The notes below the pieces were generated by a model. The model was not told the DNA's origin. It saw only the letters and a list, made by a program, of their open reading frames with translations, and did not search any database. Made by a program: the position numbers and the translations under genes. Positions 20,080-28,768 of a stretch of 64,000 nucleotides of DNA are shown piece after piece (position 1 is the first letter of the stretch; each line of letters opens with the position of its first letter). The DNA is from Rubellimicrobium mesophilum DSM 19309 (lineage in GTDB: Bacteria; Pseudomonadota; Alphaproteobacteria; Rhodobacterales; Rhodobacteraceae). The stretch lies in NCBI RefSeq assembly GCF_000600335.2, contig NZ_KK088565.1:1-64000 (forward strand), in the 5' to 3' direction.

Positions 20080-21078
20080 ATGTCGGTTTTCACCCGTGCC
20101 TTCCCCAAGTCGATCGCCCATCCGGACGGGTCGCTGGACGATTGGCTCGCTCGGCAGGTTGACGACAATCCTTGGTTCTCGGACCTGCTGGCCCGCTGGG
20201 AGCCGGCCGGAGGGGTGCGGGCCGACGCGGAGCCGCATCTGCGCCTCGCCGTGCGGGACGGCTACCTCAACTTCTATCGCAACGGGCAGTCGGTCGCGAA
20301 GGTGGAGTTCGGGCCCAGGGTCGGCCTGCGCGCCGAGGTCCACGCCAAGTATGTGGAGGGCCCTGATGCGAGTCTGGGCCGGCTCTACCGGCGGATCACC
20401 TCCGGCCAGACTGCGGAGGCATCGGTTGATATCGGCGCGTGGATCGAGGAGGCCGACGGCTACAGCGGCGACGAGAAGCGCTTTGTCGAGGAAGTGGTGG
20501 CCGTGAGCCGCGACGTCATTGACCTGGAGATGGCGCTTCCCGCCATCGACCTACCGGCGGATGTCGCGCCCGTAGGACCCGACGGCAAGCGGCATCGTGT
20601 TGCGCCCCGGATCGACCTTGTCGCACTGGAGCCTGCGGGTCCGGGATGGCGGCTCGCGCTATGGGAGGCGAAGCTCGTCGACGACGGTCGCATCCGCTGT
20701 GAGGGCGACGAGAAGATGCCCGAGGTCAAGAAGCAGATCGAGAACTACAAGCTCTGGCTGGAGCATGAGGGGCACGAGGAGCTGGTCCTGGACGCCTACC
20801 GCGCGACCTGCCGCATCCTGGTTGGCCTGCACGGGTTCGTCGCCGCGCGGATCAATCTCGCGATCGGCCCGCTGGGCGAGGGCATCCGGGCCGTGGCTGA
20901 GGGAGCCTCCCTTCTACTCGATAAGGATGTGCGCCTGCTGATCGACGCCCGGAAGGAGAAAACCTTGAAGTGGGAAAGCTTCGAGGACAACGGGCACAAG
21001 GCCAAGCTCGAAGGCCGCGGCATCCATCTCCAAATGGTGCGCGACGACAAGGCCCTGCGGCTGGTCGGTCGTCCGTGA
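20080..21078 (+). CDS. PD-(D/E)XK nuclease-like protein
   Basis: This 332-residue protein starts at ATG 20080 after AAGGAG. The C-terminal half has RIDLVALEPAGPGWRLALWEAKLVDD (residues about 185-210), a D...E-x-K layout typical of PD-(D/E)XK nucleases, followed by KKQIENYKLWL, a common Q/Y-containing helix of that fold. The N-terminal half is unknown. It is the first gene of a five-gene run; the next gene starts at a GTGA overlap with its stop. It probably acts on nucleic acid with the neighbouring MBL and phosphoesterase proteins. Confidence 0.65.
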   Translation: MSVFTRAFPKSIAHPDGSLDDWLARQVDDNPWFSDLLARWEPAGGVRADAEPHLRLAVRDGYLNFYRNGQSVAKVEFGPRVGLRAEVHAKYVEGPDASLGRLYRRITSGQTAEASVDIGAWIEEADGYSGDEKRFVEEVVAVSRDVIDLEMALPAIDLPADVAPVGPDGKRHRVAPRIDLVALEPAGPGWRLALWEAKLVDDGRIRCEGDEKMPEVKKQIENYKLWLEHEGHEELVLDAYRATCRILVGLHGFVAARINLAIGPLGEGIRAVAEGASLLLDKDVRLLIDARKEKTLKWESFEDNGHKAKLEGRGIHLQMVRDDKALRLVGRP

Positions 21079-22306
21079 CGCTGACGCTCACCGTCCATCG
21101 CGGCACGCGCGAGATTGGCGGAAGCTGCATCGAGGTCGCGCATCCTTCGGGGGCGCGGCTGGTGCTCGATGTGGGCCGGCCGCTCGAAGCGGAGCGGGGC
21201 GCGCGGAACCTTCTGCCGCGGACGCTCGATCTGACGCGCCCTGCCACCGTGATTCTGAGCCACTCGCATCAGGATCACTGGGGACTTCTCGAGGAGGTGC
21301 CCTCCGACTGGCCCGTCTGGGCCTCGGCGGACACGGCGGAACTCATGGCCGTGGTGCCCGACCTTCTCGGAACGCCGGCGAGCCGCGGCCTCCGGACCTG
21401 GCCCCGGCGTGGCGCTCCCCGGCGCTCGGGCCGTTCCGCGTGACGCCCATCGCAACGGACCATTCGGCCTTCGACGCTGCCATGCTCCTGATCGAGGCAG
21501 AGGGGACGCGCATCCTGTATACCGGCGACTTCCGGCGGCATGGGCGCAAGGCCGCGCTCGTGGACCGGCTCATGGCCGGTCCGCCCAAAGGCATCGCGGC
21601 CCTCGTAACCGAAGGCACGAACCTCGGCCAGGACAAGCCGGTGGAGAGCGAAGGCGCACTTGAGGACAAGTTCGTCGACCTCTTCCGCCGCACCAAGGGC
21701 CGGGTCTTCGTCGAATGGTCGGGGCAGAACATCGACCGCACAGTCACGCTCACCCGGGCGGCCATGCGGACGGGACGGATCCTGGCCATCGACCTTTACA
21801 CGGCCGACGTGCTCGAGCGCATCAGTGAGGGCACGCGGCTGCCCCGCGCCGGCCATCCCGCCCTGAAGGTGGTCATCACCGGCCGGCTGGCCGAGCGCTA
21901 CCGCGCGAACGGGCGAGGCGAGTTCGTGGCCCGCATGGCGCGGCACGGGATCAGCGCGGCGCGGCTCGCGACGGGGCGGCATGTGGTGATGCTGCGTGGG
22001 GCCCTCATCCCGGACTACGCGTGGAAGGGCGTCTCGCCCACGGCGGAAGACGCCTATGCCCACTCCACCTGGCGCGGATATCTCGCCCGGGACAGCCGCG
22101 CGCTGGACTGGTGCCGGGCGGGCGGCGCGGAACTGGCATATCTCCACACGAGCGGCCATGCTTCGGCGGCCGACCTGCGCGCCTTCGCGGCGGCGGTGCG
22201 GCCCGGGATCGTGGTGCCCGTGCATGGCGCGAACTGGGACAGCGAGGCCGAGGGCTTCGGACCGGTGCGGCGCCTCGCGGATGGCGAGCCTCTGGTGATC
22301 GGCTGA
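21075..22306 (+). pseudogene. RNase J/beta-CASP-like metallo-beta-lactamase-fold protein, frameshifted
   Basis: Starting at GTG 21075 (GTGA overlap), the first frame has REIGGSCIEV, LVLDVGRP and the metal motif SHSHQDHWG (HxHxDH). A second frame starting near 21410 adds PIATDHSAFDAAMLLIE, YTGDFRRHG, HTSGHA and IVVPVHG, the pattern of beta-CASP RNases such as RNase J. Restoring one C in the CCCC run near 21404 joins them (TWPPAWRSPALGPF). The intact form would be about 410 residues and could act as a 5'-exonuclease or endonuclease on RNA. As read, the metal-binding half stops early, so it is either inactive or a sequence error. Confidence 0.75.
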
Positions 22307-23019
22307 TGCCGGAGGAGGGGGGCGGGGAGAGCGGCCGGGTACCCACCATCGTCGTGGGCGACATCCATGCCGATTTCGAGACCTACCGCGCGCTCCTGCG
22401 ACGGGAGGAGTCCAGGGCCGGCCGGCGCCTTCCCTCGATCCAGGTCGGCGACTACGGCATCGGGACCGGCTCGGAGTTGGAGGCCCGCGAGGTGCGTCGC
22501 TTCCACCTGGCCAACCGCCGACACCGCTTCATCCGCGGCAACCACGACGCGCCGGACGAGGTGGGCCTGGCGCCCGGATTCATCGCGGATGGCACGCAGG
22601 CAGGGCGCGTCCTGCTCCTTGGCGGCGCTGAGAGTGCCCGCCACGGCCCGCGGCCCTGGGAGGACACCGAGATGAGCGAGGAGGAGATGGCCGATGTCTT
22701 GGGCTGGCTCCGCGAGAGCCCGGGCCCGGAGGTCATCGTCAGCCACGACGCACCGCAAAGCATCGCGGAGCGCCTTTGGGCTGAGCGGGAGGCAGGGACC
22801 GATCCGCTCCGACCCGGACCGGGACGGAGCGGCAGATTGGCCACGTCTCGCACCCGGCATTTCCTCGACGAGGTCTACCGGCTGGTGCAGCCCAGGCTTT
22901 GGCTCTTCGGCCACTGGCACGAGTCCTGGGCCCATCAGGACGGAGCGACCCACTTCCGCTGCGTGGGCTATCACGAAGCCTTCACGCTGGACCTGCCCAA
23001 CGAGGTCGGGCGTGCCTAG
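22306..23019 (+). CDS. Calcineurin-like metallophosphoesterase
   Basis: This 237-residue protein starts at an ATG that shares its A with the TGA of the MBL gene (TGATG), so the two are translationally coupled. All core motifs are present: VVGDIHADF, QVGDYGIG, IRGNHDAP, VSHDAP and FGHWHESW, giving a complete two-metal site. It should hydrolyse phosphomonoesters or phosphodiesters; substrate unknown. Placement between an MBL nuclease-like protein and a vWA protein suggests a role in processing nucleic-acid ends or nucleotide signals. Confidence 0.85.
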   Translation: MPEEGGGESGRVPTIVVGDIHADFETYRALLRREESRAGRRLPSIQVGDYGIGTGSELEAREVRRFHLANRRHRFIRGNHDAPDEVGLAPGFIADGTQAGRVLLLGGAESARHGPRPWEDTEMSEEEMADVLGWLRESPGPEVIVSHDAPQSIAERLWAEREAGTDPLRPGPGRSGRLATSRTRHFLDEVYRLVQPRLWLFGHWHESWAHQDGATHFRCVGYHEAFTLDLPNEVGRA

Positions 23020-23060
23020 CCCGGCCATCACCTCGCGGATCGCTGAATGGGCAACCGTGA

Positions 23061-23120
23061 ATGTGACATCTTGACATGACTATATGTTGACATCTGGTCA
23101 TCGTCGTCCTATCCTTGGTC
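23061..23120 (+). promoter_or_regulatory. AT-rich control region with direct repeats upstream of the MerR-like gene
   Basis: In an otherwise GC-rich intergenic stretch, TTGACAT occurs twice (23071-23077 and 23087-23093), once followed by ATGACTATAT. Spaced 16 bp centre to centre, these could be -35-like hexamers or regulator half-sites. The region lies directly in front of the regulator gene, so autoregulation is a reasonable inference. Confidence 0.45.
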
Positions 23121-23748
23121 ATGTCCGACGGTGATCTTTCCCTCGACGACCTGAGCGACCTGTCCGGGGTAGAGCGCCGGACCTTGAGGTCCTGGGTTGC
23201 CGAAGGTCTTCTGTCTCCCCCCGGTGAAGATGGGTCGCGGCGCCATGTACCCTCGCGCGAATCTGGATCGAGCCCTGGCCATCAGAGCCCTGCGGGACAT
23301 CCATGGCGCGTCCCGGACGGCCATCCGCGAAAGGCTGCTCTCCGCCAGCGACCGCGACATCCGCCGCCTCGCGGAGGAGGCCGGGCCGCTCGTCGCGGCA
23401 GCCGTGCCGGCGCCCTCCTCGGCCCGGGCCTATGTCGCGCGCCTGCAGGAGGCGGTGCCGAACCCTAGGAAGCCGCCCATGCCTCCGAGGGCCATTGCGT
23501 CCTCGAAGGTCCCGGCGACCGCCACGACCGCGGGCCTCGAAGCGCTGCTGGCGGTACTGGAGGCCAAGACCAGGGTCCCCGCGGGCACCCGCACTCGCGG
23601 CACCGCCCGCTACCACATCCCCATCACGCCGGACCTCGAGCTTTCCGTGCGCGGCGAGATCTCCCCCCAGGAGCGCGCCATGCTGGAACGAGTCGCCGAC
23701 CTCATCCGCGCCATCCTGACAGGAGGACTGAACCATGACGATGCATAG
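23121..23748 (+). pseudogene. MerR-type transcriptional regulator, frameshifted in a C6 run
   Basis: ATG 23121 opens LSLDDLSDLSGVERRTLRSWVAEGLLSPP, a MerR-like helix-turn-helix. The reading then needs one C fewer in the CCCCCC run near 23217-23222 to continue KMGRGAMYPRANLDRALAIRALRDIHG and a Pro/Ala-rich C-terminal domain ending at TAG 23748. Total would be about 208 residues. The last 14 bases overlap the vWA gene start. A homopolymer in the DNA-binding domain makes on/off variation conceivable; a base-calling error is the simpler alternative. Confidence 0.7.
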
Positions 23749-25066
23749 ACTCGCGCTCTCGGCCGGATTCGACCGGAGCATCGCCTGGGCTCAGGGCGGC
23801 TCCGTCCGGTACCTCGTGGCCCGGGTCGAGGCGTTGCCTGCGACACCGGAGGACCGGGCGGAGCGCGGGCCGCTGAACATCGCGCTGGCCATCGACGCGA
23901 GCGGCTCGATGGGGGGAGGCAAGCTCGAGGCGGCCAAGCGCGCGTCCCTGGCGCTCCTGGGCAGGCTCTCGCCGCGGGACCGCCTGACGGTGGTGTCCTT
24001 CGCCTCGGACGTGGTGACGCATCTGCGCGCCGTCCCGATGGACGAGGCGGGGCAGGTGCAGGCCTCGCACGCGCTGGGCCAGCTGCAGACGCGGGGCAAC
24101 ACGTTCCTGTCCGGCGGCTGGTTCGCTGCGGTCGACGCCTCCGCCGAAGCGGCCGAGTGGAACCCGGGCCTCACGCCCCGAGTGGTCATCCTGAGCGACG
24201 GGCACGCCAACGAGGGCATCACGAGCCCCGATGCGCTGGCGCATCATGCGGGCGAGCTGCGCCGGCGCGGCGTCATCACCTCGACCCTCGGCATTGGCGA
24301 CGGCTATGACGAGGCGTTGCTGGCGGCCATCGCGGAGAATGGTGGCGGCCGGCTCCATGACGCCGAGCGCACCGACGAGATCGAGCATGTGCTTCTGGGT
24401 GAGATCGGCGAGGCAATGGCGCAGGTGGCGGACGCCGTGCATCTGTCGCTGACCGTGCCGGCAGGCGTCCGGGCCGAACCGCTGGGCCTGTCGGCCGCGG
24501 AGGCGCAGCCCGGACGGCTCGGCCTGTCCTTGGGGGGGCTCTCGGCCGGGGTCCCGCGGACCGCCGTGATCCGGCTCTTCTGCCCCACAGGCGAACCGGG
24601 GACCGGCCTCGACGTCGTCCTTTCCGCCAGCGCCACGGCCAGCCGCTCCGGCGACCACCTGGACGCGCCGGAGGTTTGCTGCCGGCTAACCTTCGGCATG
24701 GGCCGGGAGAACGACAGGCAGCCCCGCGACGAGGCGCAGTCGACGGACGCCGCCCGCGCCTGGCATGCCCATGTCCTCCGAAGAGCGGCGCTGCTGAACC
24801 GCGACGCCGACATCCACGAGGCCCAAACCTATCTCGGCCGGGAGCTGGCCCATTTCACCCGCTTCGCGCGAGAGCTTCCCGGCGGGCCGGAGATGATCGA
24901 ACAACTCGAGCTGGTGCGCCGGCGATCTGACCGCCGCTGGGGCGAGCGCACGCGCAAGGAGATGGTGCTGCACTCCGCCCTCGCCGAGCGCTCGGGTCTC
25001 GACCACCGCGGCACGAGCAGGTCGCACTGGACGGCCCACATCGCGAACGAGCCTGATGCATCGTGA
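23735..25066 (+). CDS. vWA-domain protein
   Basis: This 443-residue protein starts at ATG 23735 with a strong AGGAGG upstream. The von Willebrand A domain (residues about 45-220) has a complete MIDAS: DASGSM near residue 53, TRGNTFLSGG, and ILSDGHANEG. A beta-rich middle and a helical C-terminus (FTRFARELPGGPEMIEQLELV) follow. No signal peptide is seen, so it is cytoplasmic. vWA proteins commonly partner AAA+ ATPases as metal-dependent adaptors; here the tandem AAA+ protein is encoded 4 kb away on the opposite strand. Confidence 0.88.
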   Translation: MTMHRLALSAGFDRSIAWAQGGSVRYLVARVEALPATPEDRAERGPLNIALAIDASGSMGGGKLEAAKRASLALLGRLSPRDRLTVVSFASDVVTHLRAVPMDEAGQVQASHALGQLQTRGNTFLSGGWFAAVDASAEAAEWNPGLTPRVVILSDGHANEGITSPDALAHHAGELRRRGVITSTLGIGDGYDEALLAAIAENGGGRLHDAERTDEIEHVLLGEIGEAMAQVADAVHLSLTVPAGVRAEPLGLSAAEAQPGRLGLSLGGLSAGVPRTAVIRLFCPTGEPGTGLDVVLSASATASRSGDHLDAPEVCCRLTFGMGRENDRQPRDEAQSTDAARAWHAHVLRRAALLNRDADIHEAQTYLGRELAHFTRFARELPGGPEMIEQLELVRRRSDRRWGERTRKEMVLHSALAERSGLDHRGTSRSHWTAHIANEPDAS

Positions 25067-25112
25067 TCGTCACGTCGATGCTCGAACCCTTCCACGCCCT
25101 GGAGACCGCCGC

Positions 25113-25997
25113 ATGACGGGGATCGCAGACTATCTTGGAGCCTTTCGCCGGCCTGTTCCCGCTTGGTTGATGGAGGTGGGTTCCGTGGAGGCAGCACGCG
25201 CCGACCAGCGGCGAGCGCTCCTGCGTCGCTTCCTTTCGGAGCGGGTCGTCTTCTATCCCGGCAGCGGGTCGGACGGCCAGCCCGTCGCACTCTTCAACCA
25301 GACCCATGCGGCCCATTGCCATGTCTATGTGGACTACCTGCTGAAGCGGGAGGATCTGCTCCACAAGCTCGTGACGGACGGCTTCCTCGGCTATCGCCTG
25401 CAGGCACGGGTGGATCTGGAGGCGTCTGATTTCGGGTCAGTCCGGTATCATGCGCCGCCGCAGAAGTATCGTTTCGAGCCGGTCAAGCCATACGGCTTCG
25501 TCCAGGTGTTCGAGAGGGAGGCCGGACTTGGCGAGTCCCATGGCGCAGCGCGGTTCGCGGTCCTGTTTCTGGGCGCGGACGGACACGCAACCTATGACGC
25601 CCTGTTCTGTCAGGAAAACGGAGTGCCCGCGCCTTGGTGCATGGTCCTTCAGGATCATGGCTTCGGCGGGAACTACAGCGACTTCGGTGCGGGAGGCCTG
25701 ACCCATCAGGTCGCCCGGGCTTGCGGCGTCTATCCCGAATTCATGCTGAAGGCCGACAACACCCGGATCTGGCCCGGCTACGAGGAATGCCTGGACAGCC
25801 AAGGCGGGACATTGGACACGTCCGGATTCGGGGCGAGCTACATGGGCGGGCGGCGCAGCCTTTGGGTCAGGACCGCGACGCGGGGCCTCAGATCAGATCG
25901 ACCGGCCCGAGAATCCGATGCGCGACGTCCGGAGGCCATGGCCGGTGCGGGCAGCGGCCTCGACGGTGGGACGGCGGGATCGGCAGGAGGGGTGTGA
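25113..25997 (+). CDS. Conserved hypothetical protein, 294 aa
   Basis: No family function could be assigned. It starts at ATG 25113 after GGAG. Conserved-looking segments are VVFYPGSGSDGQPVALFN, AHCHVYVDYLL, and VLQDHGFGGNYSDFG; the histidines and aspartates could be catalytic but this is speculation. The C-terminal 40 residues are low complexity. It follows the vWA gene by 46 bp and is probably co-transcribed with it and the macrodomain gene. Confidence 0.6.
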   Translation: MTGIADYLGAFRRPVPAWLMEVGSVEAARADQRRALLRRFLSERVVFYPGSGSDGQPVALFNQTHAAHCHVYVDYLLKREDLLHKLVTDGFLGYRLQARVDLEASDFGSVRYHAPPQKYRFEPVKPYGFVQVFEREAGLGESHGAARFAVLFLGADGHATYDALFCQENGVPAPWCMVLQDHGFGGNYSDFGAGGLTHQVARACGVYPEFMLKADNTRIWPGYEECLDSQGGTLDTSGFGASYMGGRRSLWVRTATRGLRSDRPARESDARRPEAMAGAGSGLDGGTAGSAGGV

Positions 25998-26097
25998 CCC
26001 CCGGAAACCGCTCGTCCGGGCCATTCCCGGATGGGCATCCAAGCGTTTCGGTCCGCCGGACCCGGAACGACATCGGCGGCATCAAAGCAGGGCAGGC

Positions 26098-27132
26098 ATG
26101 ACGAATTGGTTCGAACGACTGACGGGGTTCCGCGAGACGGGCTACGCGGCCACCCGTGCGCGGCTTCGCGTCGAGGACGGGTTGCTGCATTCCGATGCCA
26201 GCGACCGACGGGCCGCCGTGGGGCGGCTCGAGCTCGTCTCGCTGGCGGAGCTCAGGGAGCGGGCGCAGGGGGTCGTCGTGTCCGGCCGGCTTCGCCTCGG
26301 GATCGTTCAGGGCGACGTGCGCGGAATGCATCTCGAGGCCCGCAACGAGGGCGCCCTTTTCCAGGTCGCCTCGCAGTTCAACCTTCTCGAGATGGTGTCG
26401 CCCGAGGTGACCCCGGAGGAGGGGGTCGCCCGATACGAATGGGACCGGACGCAGGGCCCCGCCTGCGCCATCGCCGCGGGCGCCGGGACGATCTTCCGCA
26501 ACTACTTCGCCCCCGTCGACGACCAGGAGGGTCAGACAGCCCTGCGCCAGCTCGACGGTCTCCGGGACCTAGGCGAGACCCTGGCCGCGCGTCTCGGAGT
26601 GGCGCCCGGCACCCTTTGGCAGATGGAGAACGGCTACGCCTTTCCGACCGGGCGCAGCCTCTCCATGATCAGCGCTCATCTGAAAAAACAATCGGAGGCC
26701 GACCTCGACGGACTACGTGGTCTCCTGAGGGTCGGGCTCCAGAGCGATGTCGAAGTCACGGATGGCGACCGTATTCCGGGGCCGCTGGTGAGCCAGATCT
26801 ACTGCTCGGCCCTTCCGGTCGGCTACTCGGAACTGGATCGCCGTTCATGGACCGAGTTCGCCTGTCTCGTGCAGGAGGCGGCCTATGAGACCACGCTGCT
26901 GGCGGCCGTCCTCAACGCCGCCCGTGGCGCGTCCAGGCGGGTGCTGCTGACGCGTATCGGTGGCGGTGTCTTCGGCAACGACGACCGTTGGATCAGCGCG
27001 GCCATCCTGCGCGCGCTCCGGCTCGTGAAGGCGCACGATCTGGAGGTGGACATGGTGAGCTATGGCGTCCCATCGAAGGACATGCGCGAACTCCTCGCAA
27101 CCTGGCAAGCCGAGGCTCATCAGGACGCCTGA
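26098..27132 (+). CDS. Macrodomain-like (ADP-ribose-binding type) protein
   Basis: This 344-residue protein starts at ATG 26098, 100 bp after the preceding gene. Segments GIVQGDVRGMHLEARNEGALFQVASQFNLLEM, split by ACAIAAGAGTIFRNYF further on, and VLLTRIGGGVFGNDDRWI resemble the nucleotide-binding loops of macrodomain/PARG-like folds (an N-terminal strand with QGD and a later GGG-FGN loop). The family link is by pattern only. If correct, it binds or hydrolyses ADP-ribose derivatives and would connect this operon to ADP-ribose signalling. The frame is intact. Confidence 0.6.
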   Translation: MTNWFERLTGFRETGYAATRARLRVEDGLLHSDASDRRAAVGRLELVSLAELRERAQGVVVSGRLRLGIVQGDVRGMHLEARNEGALFQVASQFNLLEMVSPEVTPEEGVARYEWDRTQGPACAIAAGAGTIFRNYFAPVDDQEGQTALRQLDGLRDLGETLAARLGVAPGTLWQMENGYAFPTGRSLSMISAHLKKQSEADLDGLRGLLRVGLQSDVEVTDGDRIPGPLVSQIYCSALPVGYSELDRRSWTEFACLVQEAAYETTLLAAVLNAARGASRRVLLTRIGGGVFGNDDRWISAAILRALRLVKAHDLEVDMVSYGVPSKDMRELLATWQAEAHQDA

Positions 27133-27248
27133 GGCGACCGCGACTCAGACGGGCGAGGCCAGAGCAGCGACGGAGCGCCGCCAGTCCCGTCTCCTCCGCG
27201 CCGCTCGCATCGGTCCGGACAAACGGTCGCGCGTCCATTGCTACCCAG

Positions 27249-27662
27249 TCACGCCTCTTCCACATGCATCCTGTAGAACCGGAAGCTCCTGCCATCCTGC
27301 TCGACGAGGTATCCGAAGGTCCTGCCGAGCCGCGCCGCCGTCAAGGCATAGCGCCCCATCTTCTCTTCTTCGTTCGCGAGATAGGTAAAATAGTACGGGC
27401 GATGCTTCCTGAGCATGGTCGTGACAAACGCCATCACATTTCGGTAGACAGCGATCGGCTTCTTCGTCTCCAGCAATTCGCTCGACCACGACGTCCGCTC
27501 CGGCAGCGGCTCGAACCAATTCCAGGCGGCTTCGTCCTCGTCGTAAGTCACGCGGCGGCTCTCCAGTTGGAGAACGCAGAACATGAAGCCATGGCTCTCC
27601 GTGTCGTACGAGGCCTCATAAGTGATGTCATCGACGGTGAACTTCTTTGTCTCGCTCGGCAA
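27249..27662 (-). CDS. Hypothetical protein, 137 aa
   Basis: This is a compact acidic protein with a beta-rich start (KKFTVDDITYEASYDTESHGFMFCVLQLE) and a helical middle (NVMAFVTTMLRKHRPYYFTYLANEEEK). It starts at ATG 27662 with no strong Shine-Dalgarno sequence. No family was recognised. It is transcribed towards the macrodomain gene and has codon use like a real gene. Confidence 0.55.
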   Translation of the reverse strand: MPSETKKFTVDDITYEASYDTESHGFMFCVLQLESRRVTYDEDEAAWNWFEPLPERTSWSSELLETKKPIAVYRNVMAFVTTMLRKHRPYYFTYLANEEEKMGRYALTAARLGRTFGYLVEQDGRSFRFYRMHVEEA

Positions 27663-28009
27663 ATCGTGACCTCAGTTACTGGACGCCTTCGCGCACGTGT
27701 CTTCAATGCGGATCAAGGTGGCGGCCTTCGCCAGTCACTCCGTTGGCATCCCGGTCCGCCTTCCAGCGGGAATCCTATACCGGTTGGGTCGCATATTTGA
27801 GGCGGATCAAACCCTGCGGCGAGAGAAAACCGGGATGAGAGCTTTCATAAGTGGGCGCAAAAAATCGAGCCCTCGTCGGCAGGACGAAGCTGCCTGAGAA
27901 CCATGGCTCTGATGCATCGAGTCCGGCGCGAAGCCTGCCTTAGCATCCGGGTCATTCTTGCAGCCATGCAAAGGATGCTGGACCTTCACCGCATGCAATA
28001 GGAGCTCGA
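27663..28009. other. Divergent intergenic region (347 bp)
   Basis: It lies between divergent small hypothetical genes and is less GC-rich than average near 27830-27960. No defined promoter, repeat or relic was recognised. Confidence 0.45.
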
Positions 28010-28702
28010 ATGAACAGGGCAAAAGAGGAAGAACGTCTTCGGCACGCCGAAGCGAGGGAGGGCCTGACGGCAGAACAGGTCGCCGACCTCGACCGGCACG
28101 AGGTGGAGGAGACCGCCAGCAAGGCTCGTCTCGCTGGCCTGCATGCGCGCCTCTTTCCCGAAGAATACGGCTTCTACTACGACGACTCGGTCGACGCGAA
28201 GCGGCGGGCGCGGGGCGAGAACCCCATGTCGCAGGATTACATCGATCGCACCAGCGGCCGCCGTCAGGCGCTGGGCCTCGCTCCCTATTCCGGCGGCTAC
28301 GGCGGAGGGGAGTCGGACACGCAGGGATGGGTCAGACGGATGGTCCATGACGGACGGCAGGACGAGCTGCTGGCCTTGGCCGATCGCTATGCCGAAGAGG
28401 ACGAACGCCGCCGCCGCGAGGAGACTCCGACACTCGAAGGCATCCCGCCCGAGAAGCTCGGCGCCGAAGTCGATGCCTATCTCCTTGACTGGAAGGGCTC
28501 GCGCCTTGGTCAATGGTCAAAGGAGGAGACGGAGGTGCTCGGCATCTACGGCTTCTTCCTGGGAAAGAATGCCAGCGAGAAGGTGTTCGAGAGCCTGGTT
28601 CTGCGGGAGTTGCGCCGCCTAAATCCGGCCGAGGAGGAGGACACGCTCCGCGGGCGCATGGGCTTCGCCAAGAGCTACTGGATCGAAGCCTATTGCGGGT
28701 GA
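28010..28702 (+). CDS. Hypothetical protein, 230 aa
   Basis: This is a strongly charged, helical, soluble protein (LTAEQVADLDRHEVEETASK; LADRYAEEDERRRREE). It starts at ATG 28010 with GAGCTCG just upstream. The C-terminal half (LLDWKGSRLGQWSKEETEVLG) looks folded. No family was recognised. It is followed after 66 bp by the convergent exonuclease gene. Confidence 0.55.
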   Translation: MNRAKEEERLRHAEAREGLTAEQVADLDRHEVEETASKARLAGLHARLFPEEYGFYYDDSVDAKRRARGENPMSQDYIDRTSGRRQALGLAPYSGGYGGGESDTQGWVRRMVHDGRQDELLALADRYAEEDERRRREETPTLEGIPPEKLGAEVDAYLLDWKGSRLGQWSKEETEVLGIYGFFLGKNASEKVFESLVLRELRRLNPAEEEDTLRGRMGFAKSYWIEAYCG

Positions 28703-28768
28703 CCGGCAGCCCCCGGACCGGCGCCATCTGCATCGCCGCACCACCTGGCCTGCCCCGGGTGGGGCTGC

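Noticed and set aside
17738-25066. Tellurite-resistance (Ter) or MoxR-vWA cluster
   Set aside because: The ATPase is a tandem AAA+ protein rather than a single MoxR, and no TerD-like, PP2C or kinase gene is nearby.
25918-26097. Upstream extension of the macrodomain-like protein
   Set aside because: The added 60 residues are Arg/Pro-rich and overlap the previous gene in another frame; ATG 26098 begins the recognisable protein.
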